A stretch of DNA of 64,000 nucleotides. It comes from Mycolicibacterium duvalii (GTDB lineage Bacteria; Actinomycetota; Actinomycetes; Mycobacteriales; Mycobacteriaceae). The position numbers and the translations under genes were made by a program. Where the stretch lies: assembly GCF_010726645.1 (NCBI RefSeq), contig NZ_AP022563.1:2852001-2916000 (forward strand). Direction: 5' to 3'. The notes under the pieces were generated by a model. That model was not told where the DNA came from and did not search any database. It was given only the letters and a program-made list of their open reading frames with translations. Below are positions 16,373 to 24,804 of this stretch, piece by piece; position 1 is the stretch's first letter; each line of letters starts with the position of its first letter.

Positions 16373-18496
16373 TTATTGGCGGCTCTTGACCAGTGCGAGC
16401 ACGTCGGCGCCGAACTGTTCGAGCTTGCGGGCACCGATGCCGGGGATGGCGACCAGCGCCGCGTCGTCGGCCGGCAGCGATTCCGCGATGGCGATCAGTG
16501 TGTTGTCGGTGAACACCACATACGCCGGAACCTTCATCTCCTTGCACCGCTGCGACCGCCACTCTTTGAGGTCGGAGAGCAGCTGTTCATCGATGTCGGA
16601 CGGGCAGCTTTCGCAGCGGCGCAGCATGATCGCCGCCGACGACGTCAACGCCGCGTTGCAGACGCGGCAGCGCGGCGCCGGTCCGCGCGCTTTGCGCGGC
16701 CGGCTGGGACCGTCCTCGCGCTGCGACTGCGGTGCGATGCCGTTGAGAAAGCGCGACGGACGGCGACCCTGGCGCCCCCCGGGGTTGCGGGCCAGCGCCC
16801 AGCTGAGCGTCAAATGCACTCGCGCCCTGGTGATTCCGACATAGAACAGCCGGCGCTCCTCCTCGACGGGTTCGCTGTCGGCGCCGTGGCTGAGCGCGTG
16901 CGAGATGGGCAGCGTGCCGTCGGCGAGGCCGACCAGGAACACCGCGTCCCATTCCAGGCCCTTGGCCGCGTGCAGCGAGGCCAGCGTGACGCCCTGCACC
17001 ACCGGAGGGTGCCGGGAGTCCGCGCGCTGCCGTAGCTCGCCGAGCAGGGTGCGCAGGTCCAGTTGAGGTCGCTGCGCGACCTCGTCGTCGACCAGCTCGG
17101 CCAGCGCGACCAGCGCCTCCCACCGGTCGCGCGCCCGCGTGCCCAGCGGCGCCTCGGCGGTCAGTCCGAGCGGCTCCAGCGTGGCGCGCACCAGTTCGGA
17201 CAGTTCGGCTCCGGCCGGTGGCTGCGCGTCGGGCGGCACCCGCTCGGCGGTGCGCTGCAGGGCCAGCAGCGCCTGCCGCACCTCCTGGCGGGTGAAGAAC
17301 CCTTCGCCGCCGCGGACCTGGAACGGGATGCCGGCCTCGGTCAGCGCCTCCTCGTAGACCTCCGACTGGGCGTTGATCCGGTAGAGCACGGCGATCTCGG
17401 CTGCCGGGGTGCCCGACTCGATCAGCTTCTTGATGCCGGCCGCCGCCGCGGCGGCCTCGGCGACCTCGTCGGGATACTCCTTGAACTGCGGTGCGGGGCC
17501 GGGCGGGCGCTGACCGACCAGGTGCAGTCTGCTGCCGGCCATCCGGCCGCGGGCGGCGGCGATGACCCGGTTGGCCAGCGACACCACCTGCGGGGTGGAG
17601 CGGTAGTCGCGTTCGAGCCGGATGACCGCGGCGTCCGGGAAGCGCCGGGAGAAGTCCAGCAGATAGCGTGGCGAGGCGCCGGTGAACGAGTAGATGGTCT
17701 GGTTGGCGTCGCCGACGACGGTCAAATCGTCCCGATCGCCGAGCCACGCATCGAGGACCCGCTGCTGCAGCGGGGTCACGTCTTGGTACTCGTCGACGAC
17801 GAAACACCGGTACCGGTCGCGGAACTCCTGGGCGACGGCGGCGTCGTTCTCGATGGCGGCGGCGGTATGCAGCAGCAGGTCATCGAAATCCAGAAGCGCC
17901 ATGCCGTCGCGGCGCGCCTTCAACGACTCGTAGCCGACGTAGGCCTGGCCGATCTTCTCGGCGTCGAACGGGATGTCGCGGCCCGCCTCCGCCACCGCGG
18001 CCGGGTAGGTCTCGGGGCTGATCAGTGAGGCTTTGGCCCATTCGATCTCACCGGCGAGGTCACGCACGTTCTCCGTGCCGGTGGGCAGGCCGGTGCGGTT
18101 GGCCGCCTGGGCGACGATCGCGAACTTGGAATCGAGGAGCTGCCAGTCGGTGCTACCGACCACCCGCGGCCAGAAGTAGGACAGCTGTCGGCGGGCCGCG
18201 GCGTGGAACGTCATCGCCTGCACCGACGCGGTCGACGCTTCGGCGTCGTCGCCGCCGAGGCCGCGCAGCCGGGCGCGCATCTCCCCCGCGGCGCGCTGGG
18301 TGAACGTGACCGCCAGCACCTGCCCGGGTGCGACGTGTCCAGCGGTGACCAGGTGGGCGATGCGACGGGTGATGGTGCGGGTCTTGCCGGTGCCGGCACC
18401 GGCGAGCACACACACCGGCCCGCGCGGGGCCAGCACGGCGTCGCGCTGCTCCTCGTCGAGGTCACCGAGCAGCTTGTCGTGCGCTGTCGGGGCCAT
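16373..18496 (-). CDS. uvrD2: ATP-dependent DNA helicase UvrD2 (SF1, with HRDC domain)
   Basis: A roughly 707-residue superfamily 1 3'-5' DNA helicase. Motif I is [11 protein letters not shown], motif [13 protein letters not shown], motif [16 protein letters not shown], motif [11 protein letters not shown] and motif [16 protein letters not shown] Cys-rich linker follows (CRVCNAAL ... CESC, four Cys), then a C-terminal HRDC domain ([20 protein letters not shown]). This architecture is that of UvrD2, which is essential in mycobacteria. The start chosen gives [10 protein letters not shown]; an ATG 12 bases upstream is also possible. whiB7 lies downstream on the same strand but has its own promoter region. 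Confidence 0.95.
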   Translation of the reverse strand: MAPTAHDKLLGDLDEEQRDAVLAPRGPVCVLAGAGTGKTRTITRRIAHLVTAGHVAPGQVLAVTFTQRAAGEMRARLRGLGGDDAEASTASVQAMTFHAAARRQLSYFWPRVVGSTDWQLLDSKFAIVAQAANRTGLPTGTENVRDLAGEIEWAKASLISPETYPAAVAEAGRDIPFDAEKIGQAYVGYESLKARRDGMALLDFDDLLLHTAAAIENDAAVAQEFRDRYRCFVVDEYQDVTPLQQRVLDAWLGDRDDLTVVGDANQTIYSFTGASPRYLLDFSRRFPDAAVIRLERDYRSTPQVVSLANRVIAAARGRMAGSRLHLVGQRPPGPAPQFKEYPDEVAEAAAAAAGIKKLIESGTPAAEIAVLYRINAQSEVYEEALTEAGIPFQVRGGEGFFTRQEVRQALLALQRTAERVPPDAQPPAGAELSELVRATLEPLGLTAEAPLGTRARDRWEALVALAELVDDEVAQRPQLDLRTLLGELRQRADSRHPPVVQGVTLASLHAAKGLEWDAVFLVGLADGTLPISHALSHGADSEPVEEERRLFYVGITRARVHLTLSWALARNPGGRQGRRPSRFLNGIAPQSQREDGPSRPRKARGPAPRCRVCNAALTSSAAIMLRRCESCPSDIDEQLLSDLKEWRSQRCKEMKVPAYVVFTDNTLIAIAESLPADDAALVAIPGIGARKLEQFGADVLALVKSRQ

Positions 18497-18578
18497 GGCG
18501 ACCATCATGGCAGCGCCCGCTGACAGACGCGGACCTCGGGACGGGCATGTCGGGTGCGTCGACTACGTTGAAGTGCTT

Positions 18579-18830
18579 ATGAGCGCTGAGAACGCCACCG
18601 TGACGATGTACACGACGACATGGTGCGGCTACTGCGTGCGCCTGAAGATGGCGCTGAAGTCCGCGGGGATCTCGTGGACCGAGGTCGACATCGAGGCCGA
18701 CCCCGACGCCGCGGACTTCGTCGGGTCGGTCAACAACGGAAACCACGTGGTGCCGACGCTGAAGTTCGCCGACGGGTCGACGTTGACCAACCCGAGCATC
18801 AAGCAGGTCAAGGCCAAGCTCGCCGTGTAG
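18579..18830 (+). CDS. mrx1: mycoredoxin-1
   Basis: An 83-residue glutaredoxin-fold protein. The active site is TTWCGYCVRLK with Cys16 and Cys19, the CGYC motif of mycoredoxin, and the cis-Pro is in HVVPTLKF. Mycoredoxin reduces protein-mycothiol mixed disulfides in the cytosol, replacing glutaredoxin in actinobacteria. The gene starts 82 bases from the divergent uvrD2 start. The ATG at 18579 is the only start that does not extend antisense into uvrD2. Confidence 0.95.
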   Translation: MSAENATVTMYTTTWCGYCVRLKMALKSAGISWTEVDIEADPDAADFVGSVNNGNHVVPTLKFADGSTLTNPSIKQVKAKLAV

Positions 18831-19043
18831 TCAGGCGTCGGGGTCGCCGCGGCGGATGCGGGTGACCCCGGCGACCACCGACAGCACCGCGAGCATCAGG
18901 AACAGCGCGGCCATCACGAGGTAGACGAGGCCGCCGTGGTTGATGAAGCCGACGAGGCGCAGCACGCCCAGCACGGCCATCAGAACGCCGCCGACCAACA
19001 GCCATCGGGCTTGCCGGACGGTGGCGGGGATCATCGACTCCAC
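18831..19043 (-). CDS. small two-helix membrane protein
   Basis: A 70-residue protein with two hydrophobic helices, roughly residues 15-32 (WLLVGGVLMAVLGVLRLV) and 38-60 (GLVYLVMAALFLMLAVLSVV), and a basic C-terminal tail. The GTG start has AGGA seven bases upstream; an ATG three codons later is the alternative. It lies two bases downstream of the nudC stop, so it belongs to the same transcript, and it ends next to the mrx1 stop. No family recognised. Confidence 0.65.
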   Translation of the reverse strand: MESMIPATVRQARWLLVGGVLMAVLGVLRLVGFINHGGLVYLVMAALFLMLAVLSVVAGVTRIRRGDPDA

Positions 19044-19045
19044 GG

Positions 19046-19972
19046 TCAGTCCTGCGCTGCCCAGGACTCGATGATCTCGCGGGCGATGGAGATCGACCCC
19101 GGCAGCAGCAGGCGGGCGTCGGATGCGGAGCTCCAGTCGCCCCGGCCGAGCGCCTCGCGGATCTCCTCTCGGGTGAACCAGGCCGCCTCGGCGATCTCCC
19201 CGTCGTTGAACGAGAACTCCTGCTCGGGGTCCCCGAGGGCGTGGAACCCCACCATCAGCGAGCGGGGGAACGGCCACGGCTGACTGCCCAGGTATTCGAC
19301 GTCGGTGACGGCCAGGCCGATCTCCTCGGCGATCTCGCGGACCACACACGACTCGAAGGACTCGCCGGCCTCGACGAAGCCGGCCAGGATGGAGAACAAC
19401 CGCTGGGGCCACACGGTCTGGCGGGCCAGCACCGCGCGGTCATGACCGTCGTGCACCAGGCAGATCACCGCCGGGTCGATGCGCGGGAACTCCTCGCGCC
19501 CGGTGAGCGGGTCGAGCCGCGACCAGCCGGCCTTGATCGGTGTGGTCGCGGCCCCGTCGACGGGTGAGAACCGGGCGCTGTCATGCCAATTGAGCAGCGC
19601 GGTGGCGGTGGCCACCAGCTGGGCGCTGACGTCGTCGAACACGTCGCCGGTGCGCCGCAGGTCGAGCACCTCGACCGGCGTGTCCAGGTCGTCGGGCGGT
19701 TCGAGTTCGGCACGCACAGCCCAGACGTGGCGACCGTCGTGGAGCCGGCCGAGGAACACCGCGTGCTCCGGCGGCCGGGCGCCGATCGAGGCGGCGCTGT
19801 TGAGCACGGCCCGGCCCGCCGAGATCAGTACCTGGTTGCGCCGGTCCACGCGCAGCAGCAGCGCGTCGGGCCAGCCCGCCACGGCTGCGTCGATGTCGGT
19901 GCGCAACGCGTCGGCGCGGTCGGCACCGACCCGCGACAGCAACGGCACCTGCCGCAGCCGGAATGAACTCAT
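19046..19972 (-). CDS. nudC: NADH pyrophosphatase / NAD-decapping Nudix hydrolase NudC
   Basis: A 308-residue Nudix enzyme. The Nudix box runs from Gly198 to Gly219 (GFVEAGES ... REIAEEIG), and SQPWPFPRSLM at 230-240 is the NADH-pyrophosphatase hallmark. The enzyme hydrolyses NADH to NMNH and AMP and in bacteria removes NAD caps from RNA. The zinc ribbon of E. coli NudC is not visible: the protein has only Cys171 and Cys209. The ATG was chosen because it has GAGGAG five bases upstream inside a repeated sequence shared with the end of the K+ channel gene. Confidence 0.92.
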   Translation of the reverse strand: MSSFRLRQVPLLSRVGADRADALRTDIDAAVAGWPDALLLRVDRRNQVLISAGRAVLNSAASIGARPPEHAVFLGRLHDGRHVWAVRAELEPPDDLDTPVEVLDLRRTGDVFDDVSAQLVATATALLNWHDSARFSPVDGAATTPIKAGWSRLDPLTGREEFPRIDPAVICLVHDGHDRAVLARQTVWPQRLFSILAGFVEAGESFESCVVREIAEEIGLAVTDVEYLGSQPWPFPRSLMVGFHALGDPEQEFSFNDGEIAEAAWFTREEIREALGRGDWSSASDARLLLPGSISIAREIIESWAAQD

Positions 19973-20018
19973 CGCTCCTCGTTGCTCTTCCCGCAAGCGC
20001 TCATCGCTCCTCGTTGCT
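19968..20018. repeat. 19-bp direct repeat at the K+ channel/nudC junction
   Basis: The same 19 bases (CTCATCGCTCCTCGTTGCT on the plus strand) occur at 19968-19986 and 20000-20018. On the coding strand each copy reads AGCAACGAGGAGCGATGA. The upstream copy supplies the channel's C-terminal SNEER and stop codon; the downstream copy supplies the ribosome-binding site and ATG of nudC. An ATG in the upstream copy opens an 11-codon frame (MSACGKSNEER) that stops at the TGA overlapping the nudC start. Confidence 0.85.
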
Positions 20019-21077
20019 GCGGATGTAGAGCAGCCGGTCACCCAGTTCGAGTGCGTCTACCTCGGCATCGTCGACGCGGATCAGCTTGTTGCCGCGCACG
20101 ACACCGAGCACGATGTCGGTTTGGTGACGCGGAGAGCTGCCGACTTCTTTCGTCGTCACCTCGCGCTCGGCGATTGCGAAGCCGGCGTCAGGGGTCAGCA
20201 GGTCCTCCATCATCGCCACGACGCTCGGGGTCTGCACCGCGATGCCGAGCAGACGGCCCGCGGTTTCGGAGGTCACCACCGTCGAATCCGCACCGGATTG
20301 CTTGAGCAGGTGTTCGTTGTCGGATTCCCGCACCGCGGCGATGATCTTCGCATTCGGCGCGAGTTCGCGTGCGGTGAGCGTGACCAGCACGGCGGTGTCG
20401 TCCCGGTTGGCGGCGACGATGATCGTCTTGGCGTGCTGGGCGCCGGCCAGCCGCAGGACCTCGGAGTCGGTCGCGGTACCGCGCACCGTGACCAAGCCGG
20501 CGCTCTTGGCACGCTCGAGAGCAGCGGTGTCTTCGTCGACGACGACGATGTCGCCCGGGGCGATCTCGTCACCGACCATCGCCGCGACAGCGGTGCGTCC
20601 CTTCGTTCCGTATCCGATGACGACGGTGTGGTTGCGCACCTTGTTCCTCCACTGCTGGATCTTGAACGCCTGTCGCGACTCGGTCGTGAGGGTTTCGACC
20701 GTGGTTCCGATCAGCACGATCAGGAACGCCACGCGCAGCGGGGTGATCACCAGGACGTTGACCAGACGCGCTCCCGCGGTGACCGGGGTGATGTCGCCGT
20801 AGCCGGTGGTGGACAGCGACACCGTGGCGTAGTAGAAGCAATCGAGAAGGCTGAGACCGTCGCCCTGATTGTCACGGTAGCCGTCTCGGTCGATGTAGAC
20901 GATCAGCACGACCGCGCACAGCACCGCCAGCGCGATGACGATCCGCTTCGTGATGCGCAGCCACGGGCTGGGGATGTCCTGAGGGATCTGGACGCGGTCC
21001 ACCAGCGAGTGCACGGGCCGGTCGGCCAGCGGCTGGTTGATACGACTGAGCCGTCGCCGCAGCCTGCCCTTAGCCAC
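20001..21077 (-). CDS. potassium channel family protein with RCK/TrkA-N domain (Rv3200c-like)
   Basis: A 358-residue two-helix K+ channel of the MthK type. The first membrane helix is at residues 44-62, the pore helix and selectivity filter STTGYGDITPV place TTGYGD at 90-95, and the second helix is ITPLRVAFLIVLIGTTVE. The cytosolic RCK domain starts VVIGYGTKGRTAVAAM, a Rossmann nucleotide-binding motif, followed by a TrkA-C-like domain. It should form tetramers gated by a cytosolic ligand. Translation starts at GTG. Its stop overlaps a repeated sequence that also forms the start region of nudC. Confidence 0.92.
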   Translation of the reverse strand: MAKGRLRRRLSRINQPLADRPVHSLVDRVQIPQDIPSPWLRITKRIVIALAVLCAVVLIVYIDRDGYRDNQGDGLSLLDCFYYATVSLSTTGYGDITPVTAGARLVNVLVITPLRVAFLIVLIGTTVETLTTESRQAFKIQQWRNKVRNHTVVIGYGTKGRTAVAAMVGDEIAPGDIVVVDEDTAALERAKSAGLVTVRGTATDSEVLRLAGAQHAKTIIVAANRDDTAVLVTLTARELAPNAKIIAAVRESDNEHLLKQSGADSTVVTSETAGRLLGIAVQTPSVVAMMEDLLTPDAGFAIAEREVTTKEVGSSPRHQTDIVLGVVRGNKLIRVDDAEVDALELGDRLLYIRSNEER

Positions 21078-21123
21078 GGGGGTCCGTCACGGGATGAGGC
21101 TGCCGCACCAGCACAATGTAATC

Positions 21124-21513
21124 ATGACCTCTTCCCCGGCGGCAGCACAGCAGGCCACGACACGCGCATACCGGACGGCGGCGATGCTGCTGGGCATCGG
21201 GGCGCTGCACTTCATCGCACCGAAGCCGTTCGACGGCATCGTCCCGGCCGAACTGCCCGGCAGCGCCCGCACCTACACCTACGCCTCCGGCGTCGCCGAG
21301 ATCGCCATCGGCGGCATGCTGCTGGCGCCGCGCACCCGCCGGGCCGGGGCGCTGGCCGCCGTGGCGCTCTACGTCTCGGTGTTCCCGGCCAACGTCAACA
21401 TGGTCCGGCTGTGGAAGAACAAGCCGCTGCCGATGCGGCTGGCGGCGCTGGCCCGGCTGCCGCTGCAGATCCCGATGATCACCCAGGCCCTGAAGATCTA
21501 TCGGCAGTCCTGA
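21124..21513 (+). CDS. DoxX-like membrane protein
   Basis: A 129-residue membrane protein with four hydrophobic segments, for example AAMLLGIGALHFIAP, VAEIAIGGMLLAP, AGALAAVALYVSVFPANVN and the region before the end. HFIAPKPFD and FPANVNMVRLWKN are typical of small DoxX-family proteins. It stands alone, divergent from the K+ channel with 46 bases between starts, and converges on adnB with a 6-base gap. The role is unknown. Confidence 0.75.
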   Translation: MTSSPAAAQQATTRAYRTAAMLLGIGALHFIAPKPFDGIVPAELPGSARTYTYASGVAEIAIGGMLLAPRTRRAGALAAVALYVSVFPANVNMVRLWKNKPLPMRLAALARLPLQIPMITQALKIYRQS

Positions 21514-21519
21514 CGACGC

Positions 21520-24500
21520 TCAGGCCGCCAGGTCGCCGCGTGCGATCAGGGTGGCCAGCTCCTCGGGGCCGGGCAGGTGCTCGGGTGTCACGGTCTGGCC
21601 GTGGCGTACGTAGTGGAACGCCGCGCGCACCGATGACGGGGGGCAGCCCTGCAGTCGCGCCCAGGCCAGTCGGTAGATCGCCAACTGGATGGCATTGTGC
21701 TGCAACTCTTCCGGCGTGGCCGGCGGCTCGCCGGTCTTCCAGTCCAGCACGGTGACACCGCCGTCATCGTCGGCGAACACGGCGTCGATGCGGCCGCGCA
21801 CCACCCGGTCGCCGAGCATCATGTCGAACGGCACCTCCACGTCGATCGGGGTGCGCGCAGCCCACGGCGAGACGGCGAACGCTGCCTGCAGTTCCTCGAG
21901 TTCGCCGTCGTCCTGCCGGTCGGCGTCCACCGCGCCGGGCAGGTCGTCGAGGTCGAACAACTTGTCCGACTGGAAGTACCGCTGCACCCATTCGTGGAAG
22001 GCGGTGCCCAGCAATGCGTGGGCGTCGGGCCGGCGGGGCAGTCTGCGCTGCAGGCGCGCCACCGCGGCTTCGGGATCACGCCCCAGGTCCACCACCGTGC
22101 TCACCGACAGCGCCGCGGGCAGCGGCACCGGCGGCCGCTGCTGGGCGCGGCGGCGTTCGGCCAACAGCGCGTCGACGTCGGCGGACCACCCGTGGTCGTC
22201 GACCGTCTCGGCCGGCGGTAGGTCGCCCGACATCGCCTGCGCGACCAGGTGGGCGCCGCGGTCGGTGTCCGCGCGTCGGGTCGCGAGGGGATCGACCGGC
22301 CACATCGCCTCCACCGCGCGTTCCCGCAGCGGGTTGGTGTCACCGTCGGCGGGCGCGTCGGCCCATCGGTCGACCGTGCCGCACGGGCTACCCGCCGCGG
22401 CCGACGCGTCGATGATGTCCTTGAGCTCGCACAGGAACGTCGACGGGCCACGAGGCTTGGACTCGGTGGCTCCCCAGTGGTGCCCGGAGACCAGCAGGGT
22501 CTGCTCGGCCCTGGTGATCGCCACGTACAGCAGGCGCCGCTCCTCGTCGGTGCGCCGCTGCTCGAGGCTGCGCTTGTGGTCGGAGATCTTGTCCGACAAT
22601 CCTTTCCGATCGCTGACATCGGAGGTGTCGAGTACCGGCACGCCGTGCTCGGACACCGCCGCGCAGTCGCCGCGCAGCAGCGGGGGCAGGTCGGACGCAT
22701 CGGTCAGCCAGGTGCGCGGCAGCGCAGTCGACGGGAACACCCGGCCGCTGAGGTGGGGCACCGCGACGATCTGCCACTCCAGTCCTTTCGCGGCGTGCAC
22801 GGTCAGGATCTGGACGCGGTCCTCGGCCACGCTGATCTCGGCGGGGGCCAGCCCGTTCTCGACCTCTTCGGCGGTGTCGAGATACGCCAGCATCCCGGTC
22901 ACGGTCGCACCCGGTCGCGACGCATAGTCGGCCACCACGTCGCTGAACGCGTCGAGGTGCTCAGTCCCCGACCAGCCGGCGGTGACCGGGCGTGCCGCGC
23001 GCGCCTCGGCGTCCACGCCCAGCACGCGGCGCACTTCGGCGACCAGTTCGGGCAGCGGGCTGTCCAGATGGGCGCGCAGCGCGGTCAGCTCCCGGGCGAC
23101 AGCGACGATGCGCGCATAGCCCGCCGCCGAATACGCTTCCGCGGGCCCGGGATCACTCAACGCGTCGGCCAGACACGCTTCGTCGACGTCCGGGCCGGAC
23201 TGCGCGACCACCTGCTCGGCGACGCTGCCAGCCGTCGGGACCGGGTCACCGGCGTGCAGGGTCACCGCGCGGCGCCACAACGCGGCGATGTCGCGGGCCC
23301 CGAGGCGCCACCGCGGCCCGGTCAGCACGCGCAGCGCCGCCGGTCCGGCCGTCGGGTCGGCCGCCAACCGCAGCATCGCGACCACGTCGGCCACCTCGGG
23401 CACCGCCAACAGTCCCGCCACCCCGACGACCTCGACGGCCACACCGCGCCGACTCAGTGCGTCGGCCATCGGCGCGGCGTCGGCGTTGCGGCGCACCAGA
23501 ACTGCCGCAGTGGGCGCCGAACCGGCAGCTGCCACCCCGGCGTGGTAGCGCCGGGCCACCTCGTCGGCCACCCATTCGCGTTCGGCCTCGACGTCGGTGA
23601 ACAGCGCGCAGTGCACATCACCGGGTTCGGCGCCGGGCCGGGACCGCAACGCGCGCACCGCCACCGACCGCCGGCGCGCGTCGGTGGAGACCTCGTTGGC
23701 CAGGTGCAGAACCTCCGGGGGGTTGCGCCAGCTCGTGCGCAGTTCCAGCGCCGGTGCCGGGCTGCCGTCCGAGCGCGGGAAGTCGGTGGTGAACCTCGGC
23801 AGGTTGGTCGCCGACGCGCCGCGCCACCCGTAGATCGACTGGATCGGGTCACCGACGGCGGTCAACGCCAGACCGTCGTCGGCGCCGCCGCCGAACAGCG
23901 CGGACAACGCGACGCGCTGCGCGTGCCCGGTGTCCTGGTATTCGTCGAGCAGCACCACCCGGAAGCGTTGCCGCAGCTGCTCCCCCACCTGCGGGCACTG
24001 CGCCGCCAACCGCGCCGCCGAGGCCATCTGCATGCCGAAGTCGACGACACGCTCCTCGCGCATCCGCCGGTGCAGCGCATCGATCAACGGCACCAACAAG
24101 GTTCGTTCGGTCTGCGTGGCCAGCATCCGCAGCAGCCACTGGCTGGGCCCGCGGTCACGCTGCCAACGGCCGGCCGGCAACGTGTGCACCAGCCGTTCCA
24201 ACTCCACGTGCGTGTCCCGCAGCTGGTCGGTGTCGACCAGGTGTTCGGAGAGTTGACCGGCCAGCTTGAGCACCATCGCGGTGACCGCCGCCGGGGACTT
24301 CTCGGTGGGCAGTTCCTCGGGGTACTCGCAGACCACCCGGAAGGCCAGCTGCCACAATTCGGTTTCGCTGAGCAGACGGACGTCGGGCTCGACGGGTTGG
24401 GGGCAGCTCGCGCTCGGGGGACTCAACAGCCCGAACTCGCGCAGCAGCGTGCCCGCGAACGCGTGGTAGGTGCTGATGGTGACCGGGTCCTCGGTGATGT

Positions 24501-24804
24501 CGGCGCCGGGGATCATCAGGCCCGCACCGGCCAGCCGGGCCAGCCGGGCCCGGACCCGCCGCAGCAGCTGCCCGGCAGCCTTGCGCGTGAACGTCAGCCC
24601 GAGCACCTCGCTGGGTCGGGCGAAGCCGTTGGCGACCAGCCACACCACCCGCGCCGCCATCGTCTCGGTCTTGCCGGCTCCGGCGCCGGCGATCACCACC
24701 AGCGGCCCGGGCGGGGCCGAGATCACGGCGGCCTGCTCCTCGGTCGGCGCGAAAAGCCCGAGTGCGTCGGCCAATTCGGCGGGACTGTAGCGCACGTCGG
24801 TCAC
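21520..24804 (-). CDS. adnB: AdnB subunit of the AdnAB helicase-nuclease
   Basis: A 1094-residue protein with an N-terminal UvrD-like motor and a C-terminal RecB-type nuclease. Motif I is AGAGAGKTETM (residues 39-49), motif II LLDEYQDTGHAQ, motif III GDPIQSIYGWRGA and motif VI DEERRLLYVAITRAEQ. The nuclease shows VTVLDWKTGEPP and HNAIQLAIYRLAWA near the C-terminus. AdnAB resects double-strand breaks in mycobacteria in place of RecBCD, with AdnB as the main translocating motor. The GTG overlaps the adnA stop by four bases (GTGA), which fixes the start and implies coupled translation. Confidence 0.95.
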   Translation of the reverse strand: MTDVRYSPAELADALGLFAPTEEQAAVISAPPGPLVVIAGAGAGKTETMAARVVWLVANGFARPSEVLGLTFTRKAAGQLLRRVRARLARLAGAGLMIPGADITEDPVTISTYHAFAGTLLREFGLLSPPSASCPQPVEPDVRLLSETELWQLAFRVVCEYPEELPTEKSPAAVTAMVLKLAGQLSEHLVDTDQLRDTHVELERLVHTLPAGRWQRDRGPSQWLLRMLATQTERTLLVPLIDALHRRMREERVVDFGMQMASAARLAAQCPQVGEQLRQRFRVVLLDEYQDTGHAQRVALSALFGGGADDGLALTAVGDPIQSIYGWRGASATNLPRFTTDFPRSDGSPAPALELRTSWRNPPEVLHLANEVSTDARRRSVAVRALRSRPGAEPGDVHCALFTDVEAEREWVADEVARRYHAGVAAAGSAPTAAVLVRRNADAAPMADALSRRGVAVEVVGVAGLLAVPEVADVVAMLRLAADPTAGPAALRVLTGPRWRLGARDIAALWRRAVTLHAGDPVPTAGSVAEQVVAQSGPDVDEACLADALSDPGPAEAYSAAGYARIVAVARELTALRAHLDSPLPELVAEVRRVLGVDAEARAARPVTAGWSGTEHLDAFSDVVADYASRPGATVTGMLAYLDTAEEVENGLAPAEISVAEDRVQILTVHAAKGLEWQIVAVPHLSGRVFPSTALPRTWLTDASDLPPLLRGDCAAVSEHGVPVLDTSDVSDRKGLSDKISDHKRSLEQRRTDEERRLLYVAITRAEQTLLVSGHHWGATESKPRGPSTFLCELKDIIDASAAAGSPCGTVDRWADAPADGDTNPLRERAVEAMWPVDPLATRRADTDRGAHLVAQAMSGDLPPAETVDDHGWSADVDALLAERRRAQQRPPVPLPAALSVSTVVDLGRDPEAAVARLQRRLPRRPDAHALLGTAFHEWVQRYFQSDKLFDLDDLPGAVDADRQDDGELEELQAAFAVSPWAARTPIDVEVPFDMMLGDRVVRGRIDAVFADDDGGVTVLDWKTGEPPATPEELQHNAIQLAIYRLAWARLQGCPPSSVRAAFHYVRHGQTVTPEHLPGPEELATLIARGDLAA

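Noticed and set aside
19479..21755. A 758-codon plus-strand frame across nudC and the K+ channel
   Set aside because: No domain is visible, composition is biased, and it overlaps three well-supported genes.
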